Shown here: piece by piece, positions 16,750 through 24,968 of the stretch
Numbering within the stretch: position 1 is the stretch's first letter
Layout of the letters: each line of letters begins with the position of its first letter
Assembly (NCBI RefSeq): GCF_002911015.1
Contig: NZ_KZ626859.1
Location: 1 to 64,000, forward strand
DNA: 64,000 bases
Direction: 5' to 3'
Origin: Streptomyces populi
Lineage (GTDB): Bacteria > Actinomycetota > Actinomycetes > Streptomycetales > Streptomycetaceae
The notes under the pieces: generated by a model
The model's input: only the letters and a program-made list of their open reading frames with translations
Databases searched by the model: none
Told to the model about the DNA's origin: nothing
Program-made: the position numbers and the translations under genes

Positions 16750-17289
16750 TCACTGTCCTTCCCGGTCGGATACGACCGAAGCGTATCGATTCCCACCCGT
16801 TGTGCTGTCCACGACGGCATGGCCGCCGGTGGACCCGAAGCCCCCTGCGGCCCGCGCCGAGTCGGGAAGTTCCGCGACCTCGTGGAAGCGAACCTTCTCG
16901 ACCTGCTGGACGACCAGTTGAGCAATCCGGTCGAAGCGCTCGAACCGCACCGACTCGCGCGGATCGAGATTCACCACGATCACCTTGATCTCCCCACGGT
17001 ACCCGGCATCAACCGTCCCCGGGGCATTCACGAGGGCGACGCCGCAGCGGGCGGCGAGGCCCGACCGCGGGTGCACGAAGGCCGCGTACCCCTCGGGCAG
17101 CGCGATCGACACCCCCGTCGGCAGCACGGCCCGTTCGCCGGGCTTCAGCTCGCGGCTCTCGGTGGTGCGCAGATCGGCTCCCGCGTCACCGGGGTGCGCG
17201 TACTCGGGAAGCGGTACTTCCGGATCGACGCGGGTGATCATCACGGGGAGTTCCGGACGGGGCGCGCCGGCCCCGGGGCTGTGGCTCAC
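16750..17289 (-). CDS. dut: dUTP diphosphatase
   Basis: This is a trimeric dUTPase of 179 residues that hydrolyses dUTP to dUMP and pyrophosphate, preventing uracil incorporation and feeding thymidylate synthesis. All the motifs are visible: I (HPGDAGADLR), II (PRSGLA), III (NAPGTVDAGYRGEIKV, with the uracil-binding Tyr), IV (RFDRIAQLVVQ) and the C-terminal V (AAGGFGSTGGH). The GTG start at 17289 overlaps the upstream thioesterase stop as GTGA; an internal ATG 16 codons later is possible. Thymidine kinase at 31.9-32.5 kb acts in the same nucleotide pathway. Confidence 0.92.
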   Translation of the reverse strand: MSHSPGAGAPRPELPVMITRVDPEVPLPEYAHPGDAGADLRTTESRELKPGERAVLPTGVSIALPEGYAAFVHPRSGLAARCGVALVNAPGTVDAGYRGEIKVIVVNLDPRESVRFERFDRIAQLVVQQVEKVRFHEVAELPDSARAAGGFGSTGGHAVVDSTTGGNRYASVVSDREGQ

Positions 17290-17870
17290 GGGTTCACCTC
17301 GAAGGCACGGGCTCGCCGGATCTGGTCCGGGTCGCTCATCGCCGCGCGGATCTCCTCCGGGCGGCCGTTGTCGATGAAGTGGTCGACCTTCACCTCGACG
17401 AAGAGGGCGTCCGCGCGGACGGCGAGGGGCCCGTCGGGGCCGCCGATCCGTCCGGTGGCGGTGCAGTAGATCTTCCGGCCGGCCACCGCGGTGACCTCGG
17501 CCTCCAGATGCAGCACGGTGCCCACGGGCACGGGGCGCCGGAAGTCGGTCTCCAGGCGTCCCGTCACGGCGATCGTCCGCAGCAGCCAGTTCAGGGAGCC
17601 GAGCGTCTCGTCGAGCGCGGTGGCGAGAACTCCGCCGTGCGCGAGTCCGGGGGCGCCCTGGTGGACGGGGCGCACGGTGAACTCCGCCGTGACCTTGACT
17701 CCCTCGCCCGCGCGGGCCTCCAGATGAAGTCCGTGGGGCTGCGCTCCACCACACCCGAAACAGTGTTCGTAGTGTGCTCCGAGGAGTTCCCCGGGGGCGG
17801 GCGCGTCGGGGTGCCGCACCGGCGCGACGGCGTCGGCGGGAGGCGTCAGAGCTGCGGAAGTACCACTCAC
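17286..17870 (-). CDS. PaaI-type hotdog thioesterase
   Basis: This protein of 194 residues has a single hotdog domain: the central helix carries HGGVLATALDETLGSLNW, where HGG and the downstream acidic residues form the usual thioesterase active site. A cysteine-containing segment before it (HYEHCFGCGGAQPHGL) is typical of the actinobacterial PaaI group. It is expected to hydrolyse acyl-CoA thioesters; the natural substrate is unknown. The GTG at 17870 was chosen because upstream starts would run into the divergent promoter of the DUF3093 gene. It overlaps dut by 4 bp and is the first gene of a three-gene operon with dut and DUF3710. Confidence 0.75.
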   Translation of the reverse strand: MSGTSAALTPPADAVAPVRHPDAPAPGELLGAHYEHCFGCGGAQPHGLHLEARAGEGVKVTAEFTVRPVHQGAPGLAHGGVLATALDETLGSLNWLLRTIAVTGRLETDFRRPVPVGTVLHLEAEVTAVAGRKIYCTATGRIGGPDGPLAVRADALFVEVKVDHFIDNGRPEEIRAAMSDPDQIRRARAFEVNP

Positions 17871-17928
17871 AGCCGCAGACCTTACCCGCGCGTCCACCAA
17901 GACTTCGCACCGTGCCAAGCTTGGCGTC

Positions 17929-18408
17929 ATGCAGCTCTCCGCCTCCCCGTACGAAGAACGCCTCACCGCGCCGCGGTCGTGGTGGGTGATCAGCTTCCTG
18001 GTCGGGCTCGCGCTGGCCCTGGTCTTCCTTCCGTTCGGCACGCTGCCGATGCTCGGAGCGCTCGTCGGCGGCACCGCGGTCGCCGCGGTCGCGGCCAGCG
18101 CGTACGGCTCGATCCGCATCCGCGTGGTCGGTGACTCCCTGATCGCCGGGGACGCCCGGATCCCGGTCTCGGCCCTCGGCGGCACGGAGGTCATGGACCC
18201 GGAGGAGGCGCGCGCCTGGCGCACCTACAAGGCCGACACCCGCGCCTTCATGCTCCTGCGCTCGTACATCCCCACGGCGCTGCGCGTCCAGGTCACGGAC
18301 CCCGCGGACCCGACGCCCTATCTGTACCTGTCGACACGGGAGCCGGAGCGCCTGGCCGCCGCCCTGGAGACGGCGCGGGAGTCGGCCCGGTCCGCGGAGA
18401 GCGGCTGA
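17929..18408 (+). CDS. DUF3093 family membrane protein
   Basis: This 159-residue protein starts YEERLTAPRSWW, the hallmark of DUF3093, followed by two closely spaced transmembrane helices (VISFLVGLALALVFL and MLGALVGGTAVAAVAAS) and a cytoplasmic beta-rich domain of about 95 residues ending in LYLSTREPERLAAALE. The fold of the tail resembles a PH-like domain of small actinobacterial membrane proteins. The function is unknown. It is divergent from the thioesterase-dut operon, an arrangement shared with mycobacteria. Confidence 0.8.
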   Translation: MQLSASPYEERLTAPRSWWVISFLVGLALALVFLPFGTLPMLGALVGGTAVAAVAASAYGSIRIRVVGDSLIAGDARIPVSALGGTEVMDPEEARAWRTYKADTRAFMLLRSYIPTALRVQVTDPADPTPYLYLSTREPERLAAALETARESARSAESG

Positions 18409-18509
18409 GGCAGCCGCCCCGGGCCCGGACGCACCACGGACGCGGGGCACGGCACGGGTCCCTCGCCTCGCGCGGGTTCCGCCCGCCGGAGCCGGCCGCG
18501 CGCACGGCC

Positions 18510-19424
18510 TCAGTGCCCCAGGTCCGTGGGAATCTCTCCGATCCGCACCGGATCCGTCGGCTTCTCCAGCGGTGGCAGTTCCGGGAGCGCGTCCCACGGC
18601 ACCTGCATCTTGCGCAGGTCCTTGCGGACGTGGCCCGCCACGCGTCTGGTGTCGCGGCGGTTCATCACCGCCCCCACAGCCGCTCCGACCATGAACGGCA
18701 TCAGATTGGGCAGGTCCCGGACCGTTCGCTTCATGATCTGCTGGCGCAGCTCGCGCTTCATCTGGCCACCCAGCGCGGCATTGATCGTCAGGGGCCTGGC
18801 CACGTCGATACCGCGCTCGCCCGACCAGGAGTGCAGGTAGGCCGTGCTGCGCTGTCTGAGGTTGCCCTGCGGACGCAGGCCGTAGACCTCGTGGAGTTCG
18901 GCGATCAGCTTCAGCTCGATCGCGGCGACGGCGGTGATCTCCGCGGCCAGCTCCGTGGGGATGGCGGGCGGCACCGGCAGCATCGCGGCAGCGCCGATCC
19001 CGGCGCCGACGGTTGACGTCGCGGCGGCGGCGCCCGCGACGAGCTTGTCCGCGATCTCCTCGGGGCCCAGGCCCGGGAACTGTCTGCGGAGGGTGGCCAG
19101 GTCCCGTACGGGAACCCGCGGGGCGATGTCGATGATGCGGTCGGTGACATACGCCAGGCCCGCCCTGGCCCGGACGCCACTCCTCGTGACGCCCCTCCTG
19201 ACCCCGTCCCGGACAGCCTCCACGCGACGACGCCTCGCTGCGGTCGAGGAAGTGTCCGTGGGGGCCGTCAGGCCGTCTGTGGCGCCCGGTCGGTCGAGCG
19301 AGGCTGATCCCTGTCCGGAAGAGCCCCGCTCGTCGTCACGCACGCCTTCAGAGCCCTCGAGGAGCCCTTCGTCCGCCGCCCGGAAGGGGAAGCGGCGCTT
19401 CCAAGGTGGGGTCGAGCCGGTCAC
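18510..19424 (-). CDS. Conserved hypothetical protein, possibly EcsC-like
   Basis: This 304-residue protein has a disordered, charged N-terminus (about 1-75) and a helical core. The core carries a Gly/Ala-rich hydrophobic segment (AGAAAATSTVGAGIGAAAM), a helix pair around IPTELAAEITAVAAIELKL, the HEVYGL and YLHSW motifs, and a second Gly/Val-rich hydrophobic helix (MPFMVGAAVGAVMN). The order and the tyrosine-containing loop resemble EcsC-family proteins, but I cannot confirm this. It may be membrane-associated. It lies 13 bp downstream of the DUF4193 gene in the same direction and converges on DUF3093; the intervening 100 bp hold no clear terminator. Confidence 0.55.
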   Translation of the reverse strand: MTGSTPPWKRRFPFRAADEGLLEGSEGVRDDERGSSGQGSASLDRPGATDGLTAPTDTSSTAARRRRVEAVRDGVRRGVTRSGVRARAGLAYVTDRIIDIAPRVPVRDLATLRRQFPGLGPEEIADKLVAGAAAATSTVGAGIGAAAMLPVPPAIPTELAAEITAVAAIELKLIAELHEVYGLRPQGNLRQRSTAYLHSWSGERGIDVARPLTINAALGGQMKRELRQQIMKRTVRDLPNLMPFMVGAAVGAVMNRRDTRRVAGHVRKDLRKMQVPWDALPELPPLEKPTDPVRIGEIPTDLGH

Positions 19425-19437
19425 GGCCGACCCTGCC

Positions 19438-19734
19438 TCAGTCGCAGTCGCGGCAGATCGGCTGACCGTTCTTCTCGCGGGCCAGCTGGCTGCGGTGGTG
19501 CACCAGGAAGCAGCTCATGCAGGTGAACTCGTCCTGCTGCTTGGGCAGCACCCGGACGGCCAGCTCCTCGTTCGAGAGGTCCGCACCGGGCAGCTCCAGG
19601 CCTTCCGCGGCCTCGAACTCATCTACGTCGACGGACGAGGTCGACTTGTCGTTACGGCGAGCCTTCAGTTCTTCAAGGCTGTCCGAGTCGACGTCGTCGT
19701 CGGTCTTGCGCGGGGTGTCGTAATCCGTTGCCAT
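19438..19734 (-). CDS. DUF4193 family small zinc-ribbon-like protein
   Basis: This 98-residue acidic protein begins MATDYDTPRKTDDDVDSDS and ends with two Cys pairs (FTCMSCFLVHH and PICRDCD), which form a probable zinc ribbon. This is the exact layout of actinobacterial DUF4193. A DNA- or RNA-polymerase-associated role is plausible for such ribbons but unproven here. The ATG at 19734 is preceded by GGGGGAGAG. The gene is highly conserved in the phylum and sits in the dut/DUF3093 neighbourhood in mycobacteria too. Confidence 0.85.
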   Translation of the reverse strand: MATDYDTPRKTDDDVDSDSLEELKARRNDKSTSSVDVDEFEAAEGLELPGADLSNEELAVRVLPKQQDEFTCMSCFLVHHRSQLAREKNGQPICRDCD

Positions 19735-20127
19735 TGTCGCTCTCCCCCTCTGGGTGTCTGCGGTGTCTCCAGCGCACGTAACGCGTGAGAGGCCGGACTT
19801 GTGCCCGACCCGAGGCGGAGATTTTGCCTCACATCAAGGTCTGTTACTCAATCGACACCCAACCGGACTCATGAAGAGTGATCGGCTTGGATGGCGATGC
19901 GGACCGTACACGGTCCCAAGGCTGCACTTCAAAGGCGCCCCACCGTGTACTTCCCGTGATCAGGACCCCCGAAAACCCGGATTTTCCCGGCTTTCCGGCT
20001 GTCCACATGATCACGGAGAGTAGATGGACCGAAAATCGCTTTTGTGATCGATCACACACGGGTCACTCGGATGGGTGATCCGAAAATTCCGCGCAAAGCG
20101 AACATCGCCGCGTGTCGCGACATGCTC
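19735..20127. other. Intergenic region between DUF4193 and cutS
   Basis: This 393-bp stretch holds the leader and promoter of the DUF4193 gene (minus strand) and the 3' end of cutRS. It is noticeably more AT-rich than its surroundings around 19830-20100. Short repeats are present: GTGATC-containing words recur near 19877, 19956 and 20045, and a CGAAAACCCGGATTTTC imperfect palindrome lies near 19970. I see no open frame with coding character. Confidence 0.5.
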
Positions 20128-21360
20128 TCAGACAGGGAGGGTGACGCGCATCACGAGCCCCCCTCCTTCACGGGGCTGGGCGACGATGTGCCCCCCGTGC
20201 GCGCGGGCCACCGACCGGACGATCGACAGGCCGAGACCCACGCCCTTGTCACTGCCCGTGCGCTCCGTGCGCAACCGCCGGAAGGGCTCGAAAAGATTGT
20301 CGACCTCGTACGCGGGAACGACCGGCCCCGTGTTCGACACCTCCAGGACCGCCCGGCCGTGCTCCGTGTCGGTCGTGACCTCCACCCAGCCGTCCTGCGG
20401 CACGTTGTACCGGACGGCGTTCTGGACGAGGTTCAGGGCGATCCGCTCCAGGAGGACGCCGTTGCCCTGGACGACCACCGGGGCCCGCCGCCCGCGGATC
20501 TCCACGCCCTTGGCCTCCGCCTCGGCGTGCACCTGGTCGATGGCCTGCGAGGCGACCTCGGCGAGGTCCACCGGTTTGCGTTCGACGATCTGGTTGTCGC
20601 TGCGGGCGAGCAGCAGCAGTCCCTCGACGAGCTGCTCGCTGCGCTCGTTCGTGGCGAGCAGCGTCTTGCCGAGCTGCTGCATCTCCGAGGGCACCCCGGG
20701 GCCCGAGAGGTGCACCTCCAGGAGCGTGCGGTTGATCGCGAGGGGCGTGCGCAGTTCGTGCGAGGCGTTGCCGACGAACCGCTGCTGGGCGGTGAAGGCC
20801 CGCTGCAACCGCTCCAGCATGTCGTCGAAGGTGTCCGCGAGCTCCTTCAGCTCGTCGTCCGGGCCGTCCAGCTCGATCCGCCGGGACAGGTCGGAGCCGG
20901 CCACCGCGCGCGCGGTGCGGGTGATGTGGCCGAGCGGCGAGAGGACGCGGCCCGCCATCGCGTAGCCGAACGCGAAGGCGATGACCGCGAGGCCGAGCAG
21001 GGCCAGCAGGGAGCGGCTGAGCAGGTCGTCGAGGGCGTGCTGGCGCTGCTGGTTCACGCAGGCGGCCATCGCGCTGTTGAGCTCGTCCGCGGACGGCTCC
21101 CTCGGGAGATTGCAGGTACTGCTGCCGACCTGCCCGGAAATGATCTTGAAGGGGAGTTCGCTGCCGACGTTCAGCGCCTGGGCCGCGAGCAGGTAGATGA
21201 TCGACAGCAGCATGATGCCGGCGATCAGGAACATGCCGCCGTACAGCAGCGTGAGCCGTATGCGGATGGTGGGGCGCAGCCAGGGGAAGGGCGGCTCCGC
21301 CCTTCTCGGGTCCCAGGTGGGCTTCGGAGGCGCCGCGGGCGGCGCGGGGGTGGTGGTCAC
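20128..21360 (-). CDS. cutS: CutS sensor histidine kinase
   Basis: This 410-residue membrane kinase has a Pro-rich cytoplasmic start, TM1 (about 36-60), an extracytoplasmic loop of about 60 residues, TM2 (about 113-133), a HAMP domain, HisKA with phosphoacceptor His in GNASHELRTPLAI, and HATPase motifs (NLVQNAVRYNV; GVGLGLSIVRSVA). The loop contains two cysteines (83 and 101), the pair proposed in Streptomyces CutS to sense extracytoplasmic redox or disulfide state. CutRS was first described in S. lividans through its effect on copper-dependent tyrosinase and later linked to protein secretion and specialised metabolism. The GTG at 21360 lies 6 bp after cutR. Confidence 0.88.
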   Translation of the reverse strand: MTTTPAPPAAPPKPTWDPRRAEPPFPWLRPTIRIRLTLLYGGMFLIAGIMLLSIIYLLAAQALNVGSELPFKIISGQVGSSTCNLPREPSADELNSAMAACVNQQRQHALDDLLSRSLLALLGLAVIAFAFGYAMAGRVLSPLGHITRTARAVAGSDLSRRIELDGPDDELKELADTFDDMLERLQRAFTAQQRFVGNASHELRTPLAINRTLLEVHLSGPGVPSEMQQLGKTLLATNERSEQLVEGLLLLARSDNQIVERKPVDLAEVASQAIDQVHAEAEAKGVEIRGRRAPVVVQGNGVLLERIALNLVQNAVRYNVPQDGWVEVTTDTEHGRAVLEVSNTGPVVPAYEVDNLFEPFRRLRTERTGSDKGVGLGLSIVRSVARAHGGHIVAQPREGGGLVMRVTLPV

Positions 21361-21366
21361 GGCGGA

Positions 21367-22020
21367 TCAGATCCTGTAACCGGAGCCGGGCACGGTGACG
21401 ATCACGGCGGGCTCGCCGAGCTTGCGGCGCAGCGTCATGACGGTCACGCGCACGACGTTCGTGAACGGGTCCGTGTTCTCGTCCCAGGCCTTCTCCAGGA
21501 GCTGCTCCGCGGAGACCACGGCGCCCTCGCTGCGCAGCAGCACCTCCAGGACGGCGAACTCCTTGGGGGCGAGCTGGACCTCCTTGCCGTCGCGGAAGAC
21601 CTCACGGCGATTGGGGTCGAGCTTGATCCCGGCACGTTCCAGGACCGGCGGCAGCGGCACGCTCGTACGGCGTCCGAGGGCACGCACGCGCGCGGTCAGC
21701 TCGCTGAACGCGAACGGCTTGGGGAGGTAGTCGTCGGCACCGATCTCCAGGCCCTCGACACGGTCGCTGACGTCGCCGGACGCGGTCAGCATCAGCACGC
21801 GCGTGGGCATGCCGAGTTCGACGATCTTCCGGCAGACGTCGTCGCCGTGCACGAGCGGGAGGTCGCGGTCGAGGACGACCACGTCGTAGTCGTTGACCCC
21901 GATGCGCTCGAGCGCGGCCGCGCCGTCGTACACGACGTCGACGGCCATGGCCTCCCGGCGCAGTCCGGTGGCCACCGCATCGGCGAGCAGCTGCTCGTCC
22001 TCGACGACGAGTACACGCAC
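21367..22020 (-). CDS. cutR: CutR response regulator (OmpR family)
   Basis: This 217-residue regulator, the usual CutR length, has a receiver domain with phosphoacceptor D51 (VVVLDRDLPLVHGDD) and the conserved Lys in YLPKPFAF, followed by an OmpR-type winged helix (LAPKEFAVLEVLLRSEG; VVRVTVMTLRRKLG). The GTG start at 22020 matches the canonical start VRVLVVEDEQ; the longer frame to 22071 is rejected. It is the first gene of the cutRS operon. The promoter must lie in 22021-22250. Confidence 0.88.
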   Translation of the reverse strand: MRVLVVEDEQLLADAVATGLRREAMAVDVVYDGAAALERIGVNDYDVVVLDRDLPLVHGDDVCRKIVELGMPTRVLMLTASGDVSDRVEGLEIGADDYLPKPFAFSELTARVRALGRRTSVPLPPVLERAGIKLDPNRREVFRDGKEVQLAPKEFAVLEVLLRSEGAVVSAEQLLEKAWDENTDPFTNVVRVTVMTLRRKLGEPAVIVTVPGSGYRI

Positions 22021-22433
22021 GTCGCTTGTCCTTCCTCTGTCCACCGGCGGGGGCGCGTTCGAGCGCACCACGCAGGCAGGTCCGTCACGGGTGAGAGCTC
22101 CATCCTGCCCGTTTCGGCCATAAACCGGCTGTAAGGCAAGGGAGGCCCGAGGAGGCGTGCCCGGAGGACCGGGAAGGCGGGATTTTCTCGTCGGGTGAGG
22201 TTTCCGCGCTGGAGAGCTGGGGGAGGACGGCTTTACACCCCGCGATCACGCTCTGCATGTGGCAAGCCACATTGTGGTACGTCCAACGCTTCCGCAGGGC
22301 GGGCGTGGGTGTCCGGCACCGTCGCCGCCCAGCCCGGGCAGCGCTGGGCACCCCATTCGGAGACGTGATCGCCCCTTTCCATCGGCACACCCCCGTGCCA
22401 CCCGACCCACGACCCAGGACGAGGGGGCGCAGC
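22021..22433. other. Divergent spacer between cutR and a small gene
   Basis: This 413-bp spacer carries the promoters of cutRS (minus) and of the small gene at 22434 (plus). The only clear structure is the 16-bp palindrome at 22257-22272. Apparent frames in 22257-22433 run in phase with the small gene but have no coding signature upstream of its ATG. Confidence 0.5.
22257..22272. promoter_or_regulatory. Palindromic operator candidate
   Basis: ATGTGGCAAGCCACAT is a perfect inverted repeat with 7-bp arms and a 2-bp centre. An overlapping second element, CCACATTGTGG, follows at 22267-22277. It sits in the cutR/small-gene spacer at a position suited to regulate either. I do not recognise the binding protein. 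Confidence 0.4.
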
Positions 22434-22607
22434 ATGGACGCTTTCACCACAGGACTTCTGCAGCGCATAAGGACGACCGAGTCCGACCTGACGCGGGCTC
22501 GCGAGACAGGCGACGACTTCCTCGCGGAGGTCGAGCAGGCCGAGCTGGACGACCTGCACCGCCTTGCCGCGGAGCACGGTGTGGAGGTCGGCGCCACACG
22601 CGTCTGA
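22434..22607 (+). CDS. 57-residue conserved-type hypothetical protein
   Basis: This short, highly charged protein (MDAFTTGLLQRIRTTESDL) is predicted to be entirely helical, with Leu/Ala heptads (LLQRIRTTESDLTRA, FLAEVEQAELDDLHRLAAEH) compatible with a two-helix hairpin or coiled coil. It ends EVGATRV. No family name comes to mind. The ATG at 22434 has a GAGGGGG ribosome-binding site 8 bp upstream, and a strong terminator follows the stop by 18 bp, so it is a complete single-gene unit divergent from cutRS. Confidence 0.7.
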   Translation: MDAFTTGLLQRIRTTESDLTRARETGDDFLAEVEQAELDDLHRLAAEHGVEVGATRV

Positions 22608-22625
22608 TCAGCACGTGAACGAGAG

Positions 22626-22660
22626 CGGGGCCCCGGTGTCGATCCAGCACCGGGGCCCCG
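22626..22660 (+). terminator. Hairpin terminator of the 57-residue protein gene
   Basis: A 13-bp perfect stem (22626-22638 with 22648-22660) with a 9-nt loop starts 18 bp after the stop codon and is followed by TTCCGTT. Confidence 0.7.
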
Positions 22661-22708
22661 TTCCGTTGTCGCGCTCCGCCGTCGCACGTCCTGGCTGTCG
22701 CGCGTCCT

Positions 22709-22733
22709 GGCCGACGGCCGTCCGCCGTCGGCC
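22709..22733 (-). terminator. Hairpin terminator of the inositol monophosphatase gene
   Basis: A 10-bp perfect stem (22709-22718 with 22724-22733) and 5-nt loop lie 18 bp past the stop at 22752 on the minus strand. Confidence 0.55.
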
Positions 22734-22751
22734 GTTCCTCCGGGCGGGCCG

Positions 22752-23579
22752 TCAGTCGTGCCAGGCGCCGAAGTCCTCCAGAAGCCGCTGGAGGGGCTCG
22801 AAGACGCCGGGGGAGGCAGCCACCGCGAGCTCACCCGTGGGGCGCTCTCCGGGGCGTCCACCGGTCACCGCACCCGCTTCCCGGGCGATCAGGTCCCCCG
22901 CCGCGAGGTCCCAGGGGTGCAGACCGCGCTCGTAGTAGCCGTCGAGACGGCCGGCCGCGACGTCGCACAGGTCGATCGCCGCCGAGCCGGAGCGCCGGAT
23001 GTCGCGCACCAGCGGGATCAGTCGCTGGGCCACGTCGGCCTGGTGGGTCTTGACCGCGGTGACGTAGTTGAAGCCGGTCGAGACGAGGGCCTGGTCGAGC
23101 GGCGGGGACGGGCGGCAGGCCAGCCGGCGTTCGCCGACCCATGCCCCGGAGGCCCGGGCACCCCGGCCGCGGACCGCGTGGTACGTCTCGCCGCGCATGG
23201 GCGCGGCCACCACGCCGACGACGGTCTCGCCGTCCTGCTGGGCCGCGATGGACACCGCCCAGGTCGGCAGCCCGTACAGGTAGTTGACCGTGCCGTCGAG
23301 CGGGTCGACGATCCACCGCACCCCGCTGGTGCCCTCGGTGGCGGCGCCCTCCTCGCCGAGGAGGCCGTCGTGGGGGCGGTGCTCGGCGATCAGCGCGGTG
23401 ATCAGCTTCTCGGCGGCGAGGTCCATCTCGGTGACGACGTCGATCGGACTGGACTTGGTGGCGGCGACCGCGAGGTCCGCCGGGCGGCCGTCGCGCAGCA
23501 GCTCGCCGGCGCGGCGGGCGGCCTCGTGCGCGAGCTGGAGGAGTTCGGTGTGCAGGGGGTCGGTCACGTGGCTCCTCAT
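22752..23579 (-). CDS. Inositol monophosphatase family protein
   Basis: This 275-residue Mg2+-dependent phosphatase belongs to the IMPase/SuhB superfamily. Visible motifs are the first metal site ([13 protein letters not shown]), the signature [17 protein letters not shown], and the C-terminal [19 protein letters not shown] (WD motif). Likely substrates are myo-inositol-1-phosphate or a related sugar phosphate, in the route to inositol, phosphatidylinositol or mycothiol. The ATG at 23579 overlaps the hemH stop as ATGA, which decides the start over the GTG at 23567. The hemH-IMPase order is conserved in streptomycetes as far as I recall. Confidence 0.85.
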   Translation of the reverse strand: MRSHVTDPLHTELLQLAHEAARRAGELLRDGRPADLAVAATKSSPIDVVTEMDLAAEKLITALIAEHRPHDGLLGEEGAATEGTSGVRWIVDPLDGTVNYLYGLPTWAVSIAAQQDGETVVGVVAAPMRGETYHAVRGRGARASGAWVGERRLACRPSPPLDQALVSTGFNYVTAVKTHQADVAQRLIPLVRDIRRSGSAAIDLCDVAAGRLDGYYERGLHPWDLAAGDLIAREAGAVTGGRPGERPTGELAVAASPGVFEPLQRLLEDFGAWHD

Positions 23580-24703
23580 GCGTAGGGACTGTCGGTGCCC
23601 GCGGCGGCGGGCTTGGGCGTGCGGGCCGGGCAGCAGCCCACGGGGCACAGGTCGTGACTCGCGCCCAGCGCGCCCAGGGCACACCGTGTCACCCGGCGGC
23701 CGCTCTCGGCCGCGGCGCGCTCCAGCACCAGATCACGGACCGCCGCGGCGAACCGGGGATCGGAGCCCACCGTGGCCGAACGGCGCACCGGCAGCCCCAG
23801 CTCCTCCGCCTTCACCCGCGCCTCGGTGTCCAGGTCGTACAGGACCTCCATGTGGTCCGAGACGAACCCGATCGGCACCATCACCGCCGCCGGGGCCCCC
23901 GCCCCGTGCAGCTCCTCCAGGTGGTCGCAGACGTCCGGCTCCAGCCACGGGACGTGCGGGGCCCCGGAGCGCGACTGGTACACGAGCTTCCACGGGCGGT
24001 CGGTGCCGGTCTCCTCGCGCACCGCCTCCGCGATCAGCCGGGCCACGTCCAGATGCTGCCGGACGTACGCGCCGCCGTCCCCGTGCCCCTCGGCCGGGCC
24101 GGAGGTGTCCGCCGCGGCGACCGGGATCGAGTGCGTGGTGAACACCAGGTGCGCGCCCTCCCGGACCTCCTCGGGCAGCTCGGCGAGCGACCTCAGGACG
24201 CCCTCGGTCATCGGCTCCACGAACCCGGGATGGTTGAAGTAGTGCCGCAGCTTGTCGACCCGCGGCAGCCCGAGCCCCTCCCCCTCCAGCACGGCCAGGG
24301 CCCCCGCCAGATCCTCTCGGTACTGACGGCAGCCCGAGTACGAGGCGTACGCGCTGGTGGCCAGCACCAGGATCCTGCGCCGCCCGTCCGCGGCCATCTC
24401 GCGCAGGGTGTCGGTGAGGTACGGCGCCCAGTTGCGGTTGCCCCAGTAGACCGGCAGGTCCAGACCGTGCTCGGCGAAGTCCTTGCGCAGCGCGTCGAGC
24501 AGGGTGCGGTTCTGGTCGTTGATGGGACTGATCCCGTCGAACAGGAAGTAGTGCTGCCCGACCTCCTTGAGCCGTTCCTTCGGGATACCCCTGCCCCGCG
24601 TCACGTTCTCCAGGAACGGGACCACTTCGTCCGGGCCTTCCGGACCGCCGAAGGAGAGCAGGAGCAGGGCGTCGTAGGGGGTGGCATCGAGCGCTTCTGG
24701 CAT
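23576..24703 (-). CDS. hemH: Ferrochelatase (coproporphyrin type)
   Basis: This 375-residue enzyme inserts Fe2+ into a porphyrin. Actinobacterial members act on coproporphyrin III (also called CpfC). The features are the N-terminal [27 protein letters not shown], the [17 protein letters not shown] loop, the conserved His in VFTTHSIPV, and the [14 protein letters not shown] region with the catalytic Glu. The C-terminus carries a cysteine cluster (RCALG...[10 protein letters not shown]) consistent with the [2Fe-2S] centre of many actinobacterial enzymes. The ATG at 24703 starts the family N-terminus. The gene is divergent from an MFS transporter, and an iron-box-like element lies 154 bp upstream. 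Confidence 0.92.
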   Translation of the reverse strand: MPEALDATPYDALLLLSFGGPEGPDEVVPFLENVTRGRGIPKERLKEVGQHYFLFDGISPINDQNRTLLDALRKDFAEHGLDLPVYWGNRNWAPYLTDTLREMAADGRRRILVLATSAYASYSGCRQYREDLAGALAVLEGEGLGLPRVDKLRHYFNHPGFVEPMTEGVLRSLAELPEEVREGAHLVFTTHSIPVAAADTSGPAEGHGDGGAYVRQHLDVARLIAEAVREETGTDRPWKLVYQSRSGAPHVPWLEPDVCDHLEELHGAGAPAAVMVPIGFVSDHMEVLYDLDTEARVKAEELGLPVRRSATVGSDPRFAAAVRDLVLERAAAESGRRVTRCALGALGASHDLCPVGCCPARTPKPAAAGTDSPYA

Positions 24704-24856
24704 GTGTCCGATCCTGCCACCCGTCACCGGCGGTCGAGAACCGGCGGGGCGGCGGGCGGGCGACGGCGGCGCGGCGCACGGCTGTCGCCCGACCTGGACG
24801 GACACGGCCCGCACCCGGCGGCGGGACGGACACGGGGGCCGCATCGGGGGGCTGTA

Positions 24857-24872
24857 TTAGGGTTACCTAACC
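24857..24872. promoter_or_regulatory. Iron-box-like palindrome between hemH and the MFS gene
   Basis: TTAGGGTTACCTAACC contains TTAGG and CCTAA arms and a GGTTA/TAACC pair, the words of DmdR/IdeR iron boxes, but with one base fewer in the centre than the canonical site seen at 51192. It is about 97 bp upstream of the MFS start. Iron control of the transporter or of hemH is an inference; the bases could also simply form a promoter -10 region. Confidence 0.35.
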
Positions 24873-24968
24873 AGTAAGCTGTATAGGCCAGCTACATGCC
24901 TTACCGATGTTCGGGCCGCCCGCCGTGCCGGGGAGGGGCCCGGCCGAGCCGAGCCGACGGAGACCCGC

